From Eumeta japonica (taxonomy: Eukaryota; Arthropoda; Insecta; Lepidoptera; Psychidae), in NCBI GenBank assembly GCA_005406025.1, contig BGZK01001306.1, forward strand, positions 1 to 64,000: a stretch of DNA of 64,000 nucleotides, given 5' to 3'. Both the position numbers and the translations under genes were made by a program. Positions 46,590 through 58,700 of this stretch are shown in pieces; within the stretch, counting starts at the first letter, position 1, and every line of letters begins with the position of its first letter. Below the pieces are notes generated by a model. The model saw only the letters and a list, made by a program, of their open reading frames with translations, made no database searches and was not told where the DNA came from.

Positions 46590-47765
46590 AAAAATTCTGT
46601 AATTAATGAGAACAAAGTGCAATGAATGGTTGAAAATTAAATTATTGTTTCTCATTATATTCTCCTTTAGTATAAATATAATTTTTTTTACGAATAAACA
46701 AATTTTGGAAACATTTACGTCACTCCCCTTGATGACCTTGGAAACATGTGTTTCATACTCTTCTACAGCCGCGAATTTTGAACCGCATAATTGGTTCTTA
46801 GTTTTTGCGAACAAGAAAAAGTCACAAGGTGCCAGGTCGGGATTGAATATATGATTGCTCAAAACTTATACGCTTTCCTCCTTCAAAAATTTATTTGTCT
46901 GTTTGGCCGTGTGATATAACTGGTGTTGTCGTGGTGCAAGCCGTGCAAGATGATACGACGTTTATGGTAATTTTTCCGAAGTTTGTCAATAGCATCCAGC
47001 AAACAAATAGTCGTGTACTTATCACTATTCACGGGACGACAATTATCCAAAGCAACAGTAGCCGTGTGTCCAGTTTTATGAAAAAAATAACCAATAATCC
47101 GCTTAGAGGCACTTCCCTCGCGCGCCACTTTGGTTGATTTCGGCTCATCCCGATGGACCCAAACGGTCGTTTGTTTTAGGGTCGTAGCGATAAATCCATA
47201 TTTCGTCACCTGTTATTATGTCTCACACCGAATTTGACGTCCCTTCCTCGAATCTGGTGGGCGTGGCACAAAACCAAGTAACGCAGTCCGTTTTTTAAAA
47301 TTTCAGTCAAATTATGTGAGATATACCGAGAACACAGCTTTTTAATACCCAAATGTTTGTCTAGGATTGATTGTATTTAACTCATGCCTGTGCTTAAGGA
47401 TGCCCGAATCTCATGGTAGGTCACATGCCTGTCTGTTTCGTTCATACGGCGCACAGCATCGATGTTTTTATTGCTCACAGAGGTGGAGGGGTCACCATCA
47501 CAAAATTTGTAACTGAGATTCACATGACACTAGTTTGAATTCTGAAAACCAGTTATAATCAGTCGTATTAAATGGTGCTTAGTCGCCAAAAGCAGTTCGA
47601 AGCCGAGCGAGGCTCTGTTGAGCTGTTCAATTATACGTAAAATCATAGAAAATCAAACTAAGAAAATTTTCACGACATAAATCTATTGCGATAAGACACG
47701 CAATTTTTAAAATGACGCCACAACGTAAAAGCAATTGACAATTAAATGAATCAAACTGTATTATA
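46590..47765 (-). pseudogene. mariner transposase, near full length, broken
   Basis: Read on the minus strand from about 47765: a 5' leader, then NIDAVRRM with RHVTYHEIRASL (helix-turn-helix), and HNLTEI after degraded sequence. Next comes GDEIWIYRYDPK (first catalytic Asp region, near 47200), then TTVWVHRDEPKSTKVAREGS and RIIGYFFHKTGHT. A LHGLHHDNTSYIT box follows (second Asp, near 46910). Finally FNPDLAPCDFFLFAKTKNQL carries the third acidic residue as Asp, giving a D,D34D-type triad. Frameshifts near 47210 and 46870 and several stops in the N-terminal half inactivate it. It is the same family as the fragment at 988-1370. Terminal inverted repeats were not resolved. Confidence 0.85.
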
Positions 47766-47994
47766 CAACCAAAGAGTTCAATTTGCAAATGTAGTAATTA
47801 CTTTTTAAATATGTTTCAGGAACTTACAGCGCGTTCCATGTATTTCAATATAAATTCAAAATTAAAATATCCTTATTTCGTAGACTATAATATAACACTG
47901 GAAGCACGTCATAACACTTAAAATATTTACAGTTTTTTAATATTATCACTTTTTTATTAAATCGTCACTCGTTCGTAAGGCGTATATTAATATA

Positions 47995-48430
47995 ATAATT
48001 CGTAAGTTATCCCTCAAGAAGGACGAGCAAGAAATTTGAGAGTAGTTCTTTTAAACTATACAGAAATACAATCATATATAGAACTATTGCAAGGAAAATA
48101 AACCTGCAGGAAGTCGAGCTCGTTATAACCATTTACCTTCTAAATGTTTAGAGATTGTATAATAACTCTTTTTTTGTAAAATGTTTGCTCGATAAAGACT
48201 TTAAATGTGTATAAAGGTAAATTTTGTATATCCTCCGGCATCTTATTGAACATGCGTACACGCGTACACAGTCTCCTAAAGGAATTTGTGACCTTATGCA
48301 GTCGACTAATTATAAATAAACATAGTTTTAATTCTAGTATTGAAATTATGTCTATCACTATTTTTAATAAAAAAATAGAAACATTTTTTTATGTAATTTT
48401 GGTAAATAAACTGCTATATCACAGTTAAAA
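47995..48430 (-). pseudogene. CR1/Jockey-like retrotransposon 3' end (copy 4)
   Basis: The minus-strand frame gives RLHKVTNSFRRLCTRVRMFN, then KMPEDIQNLPLYTFKVFIEQ and TFYKK, the C-terminal tail of the family. A non-coding tail follows, containing AATTTCTTGCTCGTCC near 48019-48038. It corresponds to copies at 29.6 and 34.4 kb, in the opposite orientation. It is 5'-truncated and inactive. Confidence 0.75.
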
Positions 48431-48550
48431 TTTCAATTTCTTTAACTTACCTTTAAGAAAAACACGAGGTTGCAGCGTGTAAAATGCGTGAATGATCCGT
48501 TTTTGCAACACTTAAGTTTTGTGAACATCCAGAAATATATACTCGAAGAA

Positions 48551-48580
48551 GTATATATATATATATATATATATATACCT
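48551..48580. repeat. TA microsatellite
   Basis: About 14 TA units, flanked by GAAG and CTTC so that the whole forms a palindrome. Confidence 0.9.
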
Positions 48581-48585
48581 TCGAA

Positions 48586-49798
48586 ATATATACCATCCCA
48601 TATACCCACAATCCAGATAGGATAGATTTTGATCAATGAGATGGCTATAGATTTGTCTAATTCATACAATGGCTATGGGCTAGGTTTTATTTTCATAAAA
48701 ACAGAACAGTGGCGGTAACATATAAAATGGGGCTAGAGGCGGATGAAATTGAGTAAAACAACTGCACACGCAAGCGTAAGCGGACTCGCCTACCGGCTGA
48801 AATATTATCGAATAGGCCTTTCAAAGTCAAGGTAACGTTCTGTAGACCATTTTACAGCAATAAACTGACCGACTGACTGGATGATATATTAACGTATAGC
48901 CCAAACTACTAGGTCTAGAGACTTGAAATTTGTACCAAGGTTCCTGTTATATATATATGCATTATAGCTTAGGCGAACAATAAGAAAGGATTTTTGGAAA
49001 TTAACACTTAAAGGACTGAAAAGGGTGAAGTATTGTATAAAAATCAAGACTATAAAAGTAAATCTTAATGTTTAAGTTACATATAGGAACAAAAAATGAC
49101 ATTTTTTTAGTTAAAGGATTCAAATTATGTATACAAAATCGAAATAATGGAAGCAATTAATATAAAAATTTATATTTTAGCTAATCATTACTTATAAAAA
49201 CTAATGACATGCATTGTTGTCTTAAAATAACTCTGGAGGGTTATTTAAAAAAAAAAAAACACAATGAAGTAAGGTTTGATGTCATGTTTATATAAAAAAA
49301 CAAAATCGCTGAAATTATAGAAGCAAAAAGATATAGTTGAGATACTTATAACAAGTTAAAAGTAATACGATAAATCGTTTTTGGAAAAGTAACTCTATGT
49401 GAATGAAATAAGGGACGAATTGTTGTTTGGAATACAAAACTGCTATAGGTATTGACGTCAACATTTTATTTTTATTAAACATGTATTTATAATAAAATTG
49501 TGAATGGGCCGTACATTATGCCTGTACATTGTGTATGTACAGGCATAATGTACGGCAGGCATAATGGCGACGGTGGGAACCAGGTCAGTTCCCAACGTCG
49601 ACGGTTCTCGTACGAGCTCCTGTTAAAAAGAACGCGAAAAATGGTAAACAATAAGTAAAACATTTTTTTGAACTCGAAAATATAAAAATACACGGAATAC
49701 CTAAAATATGTAAAATATGTTTTAATTAAAAATATTTGCATTATTATTTATCTCCTAACTAACATACCCAAGTAAAATTACAAAAACAAACCCAAAAT
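48586..49798. other. AT-rich spacer before the satellite element
   Basis: No gene recognised. It contains the perfect hairpin described next and, just after it, further short palindromes (GGGAAC with GTTCCC; CGTCGACG). Confidence 0.5.
49508..49556. other. perfect 22-bp hairpin
   Basis: The arms 49508-49529 and 49535-49556 are exact complements (left arm begins GCCGTACATTATGCC) around the five-base loop TGTGT. The first bases after it repeat GGCATAATGG. Confidence 0.95.
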
Positions 49799-52700
49799 CA
49801 CAGTATATTTTGTTTCTAATTTGTTGCTGTAAATATAAAGAACGAAAAAAAAAAAAAAAATTTTTTTTTTCACTTCTTATAATGCTATCTTGAAACCGAT
49901 TTTTGTCCCAATCACAAGGACGCTGAATTTGTTGCTGACTGGCAGAGTACTCAGGCATGCCTAAATAACCAGCAACAAAATAATCGGATCGGTAGTCATT
50001 GGCGAATAATTTTAATTTTTATAAATTATTGCTCCATGCTATCTTGAAACCGATTTTGTCCCAATCACAGGACGCTGAATTTGTTGCTGACTGGCAGAGT
50101 ACTCAGGCATGCCTAAATAACCAGCAACAAAATAATCGGTAGTGATTGGCCGATAATTTTATAAAAATAATTTATAAAAATTAAAATTATCGACCAATGA
50201 CTACCGATTATTTTGATTGTCATATTATGTTAGAAACTGCTTTCAAGATAGCATGGAGCAATAATTTATAAAAAATTAAAATTATCGGCCAATCTACCGA
50301 TTATTTTGTTGCTGGTTATTTAGGCATGCCTGAGTACTCTGCCAGTCATTGGACAAAAGCAATAATTTATAAAAAAATTAAAATTATCGGCCAATGACTA
50401 CCGATTATTTTGTTGCTGGTTATTCAGGCATGCCTGAGTACCCTGCCGATCGGCAACAAATTTAGCATCTTCATGATTAGGTTAGAATCCGGTTTCAAGA
50501 TAGCATGGAGCAATAATTTATAAAAAAATTAAAATTATCGGCCAATGACTACCGATTATTTTGTTGCTGGTTATTCAGGCATGCCTGAGTACTCTGCCAG
50601 TCAGCAACAAATTCAGCGTCCTTGTGATTGGGACAAAAATCGGTTTCAAGATAGCATGGAGCAATAATTTATAAAAAAATTAAAATTATCGGCCAATGAC
50701 TACCGATTATTTTGTTGCTGGTTATTCAGGCATGCCTGAGTACCCTGCCGATCGGCAACAAATTTAGCATCTTCATGATTATGTTAGAAACTGCTTTCAA
50801 GATAGCATGGAGCAATAATTTATAAAAAAATTAAAATTATCGGCCAATGACTACCGATTATTTTGTTGCTGGTTATTCAGGCATGCCTGAGTACTCTGCC
50901 GATCGGCAACAAATTTAGCATCGTCATGATTATGTTAGAAACTGCTTTCAAGATAGCATGGAGCAATAATTTATAAAAAAATTAAAATTATCGGCCAATG
51001 ACTACCGATTATTTTGTTGCTGGTTATTCAGGCATGCCTGAGTACTCTGCCAGTCAGCAACAAATTCAGCATCGTCATGATTATGTTAGAAACTGCTTTC
51101 AAGATAGCATGGAGCAATAATTTATAAAAAAATTAAAATTATCGGCCAATGACTACCGATTATTTTGTTGCTGGTTATTCAGGCATGCCTGAGTACTCTG
51201 CCAGTCAGCAACAAATTCAGCATCGTCATGATTATGTTAGAAACTGCTTTCAAGATAGCATGGAGCAATAATTTATAAAAAAATTAAAATTATCGGCCAA
51301 TGACTACCGATTATTTTGTTGCTGGTTATTCAGGCATGCCTGAGTACCTGCCGATCGGCAACAAATTTAGCATCTTCATGATTAGGTTAGAATCCGGTTT
51401 CAAGATAGCATGGAGCAATAATTTATAAAAAAATTAAAATTATCGGCCAATGACTACCGATTATTTTGTTGCTGGTTATTCAGGCATGCCTGAGTACTCT
51501 GCCGATCGGCAACAAATTTAGCATCTTCATGATTATGTTAGAAACTGCTTTCAAGATAGCATGGAGCAATAATTTATAAAAAAATTAAAATTATCGGCCA
51601 ATGACTACCGATTATTTTGTTGCTGGTTATTCAGGCATGCCTGAGTACTCTGCCGATCGGCAACAAATTTAGCATCGTCATGATTATGTTAGAAACTGCT
51701 TTCAAGATAGCATGGAGCAATAATTTATAAAAAAATTAAAATTATCGGCCAATGACTACCGATTATTTTGTTGCTGGTTATTCAGGCATGCCTGAGTACT
51801 CTGCCAGTCAGCAACAAATTCAGCATCGTCATGATTATGTTAGAAACTGCTTTCAAGATAGCATGGAGCAATAATTTATAAAAAAATTAAAATTATCGGC
51901 CAATGACTACCGATTATTTTGTTGCTGGTTATTCAGGCATGCCTGAGTACTCTGCCAGTCAGCAACAAATTCAGCATCGTCATGATTATGTTAGAAACTG
52001 CTTTCAAGATAGCATGGAGCAATAATTTATAAAAAAATTAAAATTATCGGCCAATGACTACCGATTATTTTGTTGCTGGTTATTCAGGCATGCCTGAGTA
52101 CTCTGCCGATCGGCAACAAATTTAGCATCTTCATGATTAGGTTAGAATCCGGTTTCAAGATAGCATGGAGCAATAATTTATAAAAAAATTAAAATTATCG
52201 GCCAATGACTACCGATTATTTTGTTGCTGGTTATTCAGGCATGCCTGAGTACTCTGCCGATCGGCAACAAATTTAGCATCTTCATGATTAGGTTAGAATC
52301 TGGTTTCAAGATAGCATGGAGCAATAATTTATAAAAAAATTAAAATTATCGGCCAATGACTACCGATTATTTTGTTGCTGGTTATTCAGGCATGCCTGAG
52401 TACTCTGCCAGTCAGCAACAAATTCAGCATCGTCATGATTATGTTAGAAACTGCTTTCAAGATAGCATGGAGCAATAATTTATAAAAATTAAAATTATCG
52501 GCCAATGACTACCGATTATTTTGTTGCTGGTTATTCAGGCATGCCTGAGTACTCTGCCGATCGGCAACAAATTTAGCATCTTCATGATTATGTTAGAAAC
52601 TGCTTTCAAGATAGCATGGAGCAATAATTTATAAAAATTAAAATTATCGGCCAATGACTACCGATTATTTTGTTGCTGGTTATTCAGGCATGCCTGAGTA

Positions 52701-55700
52701 CTCTGCCGATCAACAAATTTAGCATCGTCATGATTATGTTAGAAACTGCTTTCAAGATAGCATGGAGCAATAATTTATAAAAATTAAAATTATCGGCCAA
52801 TGACTACCGATTATTTTGTTGCTGGTTATTCAGGCATGCCTGAGTACTCTGCCAGTCAGCAACAAATTCAGCATCGTCATGATTATGTTAGAAACTGCTT
52901 TCAAGATAGCATGGAGCAATAATTTATAAAAAAATTAAAATTATCGGCCAATGACTACCGATTATTTTGTTGCTGGTTATTCAGGCATGCCTGAGTACTC
53001 TGCCAGTCAGCAACAAATTCAGCATCGTCATGATTATGTTAGAAACTGCTTTCAAGATAGCATGGAGCAATAATTTATAAAAAAATTAAAATTATCGGCC
53101 AATGACTACCGATTATTTTGTTGCTGGTTATTCAGGCATGCCTGAGTACTCTGCCAGTCAGCAACAAATTCAGCATCGTCATGATTATGTTAGAAACTGC
53201 TTTCAAGATAGCATGGAGCAATAATTTATAAAAAAATTAAAATTATCGGCCAATGACTACCGATTATTTTGTTGCTGGTTATTCAGGCATGCCTGAGTAC
53301 CCTGCCGATCGGCAACAAATTTAGCATCTTCATGATTATGTTAGAAACTGCTTTCAAGATAGCATGGAGCAATAATTTATAAAAAAATTAAAATTATCGG
53401 CCAATGACTACCGATTATTTTGTTGCTGGTTATTCAGGCATGCCTGAGTACTCTGCCGATCGGCAACAAATTTAGCATCGTCATGATTATGTTAGAAACT
53501 GCTTTCAAGATAGCATGGAGCAATAATTTATAAAAATTAAAATTATCGGCCAATGACTACCGATTATTTTGTTGCTGGTTATTCAGGCATGCCTGAGTAC
53601 TCTGCCAGTCAGCAACAAATTCAGCATCGTCATGATTATGTTAGAAACTGCTTTCAAGATAGCATGGAGCAATAATTTATAAAAATTAAAATTATCGGCC
53701 AATGACTACCGATTATTTTGTTGCTGGTTATTCAGGCATGCCTGAGTACTCTGCCAGTCAGCAACAAATTCAGCATCGTCATGATTATGTTAGAAACTGC
53801 TTTCAAGATAGCATGGAGCAATAATTTATAAAAAAATTAAAATTATCGGCCAATGACTACCGATTATTTTGTTGCTGGTTATTCAGGCATGCCTGAGTAC
53901 TCTGCCGATCGGCAACAAATTTAGCATCTTCATGATTAGGTTAGAATCTGGTTTCAAGATAGCATGGAGCAATAATTTATAAAAAAATTAAAATTATCGG
54001 CCAATGACTACCGATTATTTTGTTGCTGGTTATTCAGGCATGCCTGAGTACTCTGCCAGTCAGCAACAAATTCAGCGTCCTTGTGATTGGGACAAAAATC
54101 GGTTTCAAGATAGCATGGAGCAATAATTTATAAAAAAATTAAAACTATCGGCCAATGACCACCGATTATTTTGTTGCTGGTTATTCAGGCATGCCTGAGT
54201 ACTCTGCCGATCGGCAACAAATTTAGCATCTTCATGATTATGTTAGAAACTGCTTTCAAGATAGCATGGAGCAATAATTTATAAAAATTAAAATTATCGG
54301 CCAATGACTACCGATTATTTTGTTGCTGGTTATTCAGGCATGCCTGAGTACTCTGCCGATCGGCAACAAATTTAGCATCGTCATGATTATGTTAGAAACT
54401 GCTTTCAAGATAGCATGGAGCAATAATTTATAAAAATTAAAATTATCGGCCAATGACTACCGATTATTTTGTTGCTGGTTATTCAGGCATGCCTGAGTAC
54501 TCTGCCAGTCAGCAACAAATTCAGCATCGTCATGATTATGTTAGAAACTGCTTTCAAGATAGCATGGAGCAATAATTTATAAAAATTAAAATTATCGGCC
54601 AATGACTACCGATTATTTTGTTGCTGGTTATTCAGGCATGCCTGAGTACTCTGCCAGTCAGCAACAAATTCAGCATCGTCATGATTATGTTAGAAACTGC
54701 TTTCAAGATAGCATGGAGCAATAATTTATAAAAATTAAAATTATCGGCCAATGACTACCGATTATTTTGTTGCTGGTTATTCAGGCATGCCTGAGTACTC
54801 TGCCGATCGGCAACAAATTTAGCATCTTCATGATTAGGTTAGAATCCGGTTTCAAGATAGCATGGAGCAATAATTTATAAAAATTAAAATTATCGGCCAA
54901 TGACTACCGATTATTTTGTTGCTGGTTATTCAGGCATGCCTGAGTACTCTGCCGATCGGCAACAAATTTAGCATCTTCATGATTAGGTTAGAAACGGTTT
55001 CAAGATAGCATGGAGCAATAATTTATAAAATTAAAATTATCGGCCAATGACTACCGATTATTTTGTTGCTGGTTATTCAGGCATGCCTGAGTACTCTGCC
55101 AGTCAGCAACAAATTCAGCATCGTCATGATTATGTTAGAAACTGCTTTCAAGATAGCATGGAGCAATAATTTATAAAAAAATTAAAATTATCGGCCAATG
55201 ACTACCGATTATTTTGTTGCTGGTTATTCAGGCATGCCTGAGTACTCTGCCAGTCAGCAACAAATTCAGCATCGTCATGATTATGTTAGAAACTGCTTTC
55301 AAGATAGCATGGAGCAATAATTTATAAAAATTAAAATTATCGGCCAATGACTACCGATTATTTTGTTGCTGGTTATTCAGGCATGCCTGAGTACTCTGCC
55401 GATCGGCAACAAATTTAGCATCTTCATGATTAGGTTAGAATCTGGTTTCAAGATAGCATGGAGCAATAATTTATAAAAAATTAAAATTATCGGCCAATGA
55501 CTACCGATTATTTTGTTGCTGGTTATTCAGGCATGCCTGAGTACTCTGCCAGTCAGCAACAAATTCAGCGTCCTTGTATGGGAAAAATCGGTTTCAAGAT
55601 AGCATGGAGCAATAATTTATAAAAATTAAAATTATCGGCCAATGACTACCGATTATTTTGTTGCTGGTTATTCAGGCATGCCTGAGTACTCTGCCGATCA

Positions 55701-58700
55701 ACAAATTTAGCATCTTCATGATTATGTTAGAAACTGCTTTCAAGATAGCATGGAGCAATAATTTATAAAAATTAAAATTATCGGCCAATGACTACCGATT
55801 ATTTTGTTGCTGGTTATTCAGGCATGCCTGAGTACTCTGCCAGTCAGCAACAAATTCAGCATCGTCATGATTATGTTAGAAACTGCTTTCAAGATAGCAT
55901 GGAGCAATAATTTATAAAAATTAAAATTATCGGCCAATGACTACCGATTATTTTGTTGCTGGTTATTCAGGCATGCCTGAGTACTCTGCCAGTCAGCAAC
56001 AAATTCAGCATCGTCATGATTATGTTAGAAACTGCTTTCAAGATAGCATGGAGCAATAATTTATAAAAATTAAAATTATCGGCCAATGACTACCGATTAT
56101 TTTGTTGCTGGTTATTCAGGCATGCCTGAGTACCTGCCGATCGGCAACAAATTTAGCATCTTCATGATTAGGTTAGAATCCGGTTTCAAGATAGCATGGA
56201 GCAATAATTTATAAAAAAATTAAAATTATCGGCCAATGACTACCGATTATTTTGTTGCTGGTTATTCAGGCATGCCTGAGTACCCTGCCGATCGGCAACA
56301 AATTTAGCATCTTCATGATTAGGTTAGAATCCGGTTTCAAGATAGCATGGAGCAATAATTTATAAAAAAATTAAAATTATCGGCCAATGACTACCGATTA
56401 TTTTGTTGCTGGTTATTCAGGCATGCCTGAGTACTCTGCCAGTCAGCAACAAATTCAGCATCGTCATGATTATGTTAGAAACTGCTTTCAAGATAGCATG
56501 GAGCAATAATTTATAAAAAAATTAAAATTATCGGCCAATGACTACCGATTATTTTGTTGCTGGTTATTCAGGCATGCCTGAGTACCCTGCCGATCGGCAA
56601 CAAATTTAGCATCTTCATGATTATGTTAGAAACTGCTTTCAAGATAGCATGGAGCAATAACTTATAAAAAAATTAAAATTATCGGCCAATGACTACCGAT
56701 TATTTTGTTGCTGGTTATTCAGGCATGCCTGAGTACTCTGCCGATCGGCAACAAATTTAGCATCGTCATGATTATGTTAGAAACTGCTTTCAAGATAGCA
56801 TGGAGCAATAATTTATAAAAAATTAAAATTATCGGCCAATGACTACCGATTATTTTGTTGCTGGTTATTCAGGCATGCCTGAGTACTCTGCCAGTCAGCA
56901 ACAAATTCAGCATCGTCATGATTATGTTAGAAACTGCTTTCAAGATAGCATGGAGCAATAATTTATAAAAATTAAAATTATCGGCCAATGACTACCGATT
57001 ATTTTGTTGCTGGTTATTCAGGCATGCCTGAGTACTCTGCCATCAGCAACAAATTCAGCATCGTCATGATTATGTTAGAAACTGCTTTCAAGATAGCATG
57101 GAGCAATAATTTATAAAAAATTAAAATTATCGGCCAATGACTACCGATTATTTTGTTGCTGGTTATTCAGGCATGCCTGAGTACTCTGCCGATCGGCAAC
57201 AAATTTAGCATCTTCATGATTATGTTAGAAACTGCTTTCAAGATAGCATGGAGCAATAATTTATAAAAATTAAAATTATCGGCCAATGACTACCGATTAT
57301 TTTGTTGCTGGTTATTCAGGCATGCCTGAGTACTCTGCCGATCGGCAACAAATTTAGCATCGTCATGATTATGTTAGAAACTGCTTTCAAGATAGCATGG
57401 AGCAATAATTTATAAAAAATTAAAATTATCGGCCAATGACTACCGATTATTTTGTTGCTGGTTATTCAGGCATGCCTGAGTACTCTGCCAGTCAGCAACA
57501 AATTCAGCATCGTCATGATTATGTTAGAAACTGCTTTCAAGATAGCATGGAGCAATAATTTATAAAAATTAAAATTATCGGCCAATGACTACCGATTATT
57601 TTGTTGCTGGTTATTCAGGCATGCCTGAGTACTCTGCCAGTCAGCAACAAATTCAGCATCGTCATGATTATGTTAGAAACTGCTTTCAAGATAGCATGGA
57701 GCAATAATTTATAAAAAAATTAAAATTATCGGCCAATGACTACCGATTATTTTGTTGCTGGTTATTCAGGCATGCCTGAGTACCCTGCCGATCGGCAACA
57801 AATTTAGCATCTTCATGATTAGGTTAGAATCGGTTTCAAGATAGCATGGAGCAATAATTTATAAAAAATTAAAATTATCGGCCAATGACTACCGATTATT
57901 TTGTTGCTGGTTATTCAGGCATGCCTGAGTACTCTGCCAGTCAGCAACAAATTCAGCGTCTTCATGATTGGACAAAAATCGGTTTCAAGATAGCATGGAG
58001 CAATAATTTATAAAAATTAAAATTATCGGCCAATGACTACCGATTATTTTGTTGCTGGTTATTCAGGCATGCCTGAGTACTCTGCCGATCGGCAACAAAT
58101 TTAGCATCTTCATGATTATGTTAGAAACTGCTTTCAAGATAGCATGGAGCAATAATTTATAAAAAATTAAAATTATCGGCCAATGACTACCGATTATTTT
58201 GTTGCTGGTTATTCAGGCATGCCTGAGTACTCTGCCGATCAGCAACAAATTTAGCATCGTCATGATTATGTTAGAAACTGCTTTCAAGATAGCATGGAGC
58301 AATAATTTATAAAAATTAAAATTATCGGCCAATGACTACCGATTATTTTGTTGCTGGTTATTCAGGCATGCCTGAGTACTCTGCCAGTCAGCAACAAATT
58401 CAGCATCGTCATGATTATGTTAGAAACTGCTTTCAAGATAGCATGGAGCAATAATTTATAAAAATTAAAATTATCGGCCAATGACTACCGATTATTTTGT
58501 TGCTGGTTATTCAGGCATGCCTGAGTACTCTGCCAGTCAGCAACAAATTCAGCATCGTCATGATTATGTTAGAAACTGCTTTCAAGATAGCATGGAGCAA
58601 TAATTTATAAAAAAATTAAAATTATCGGCCAATGACTACCGATTATTTTGTTGCTGGTTATTCAGGCATGCCTGAGTACCCTGCCGATCGGCAACAAATT

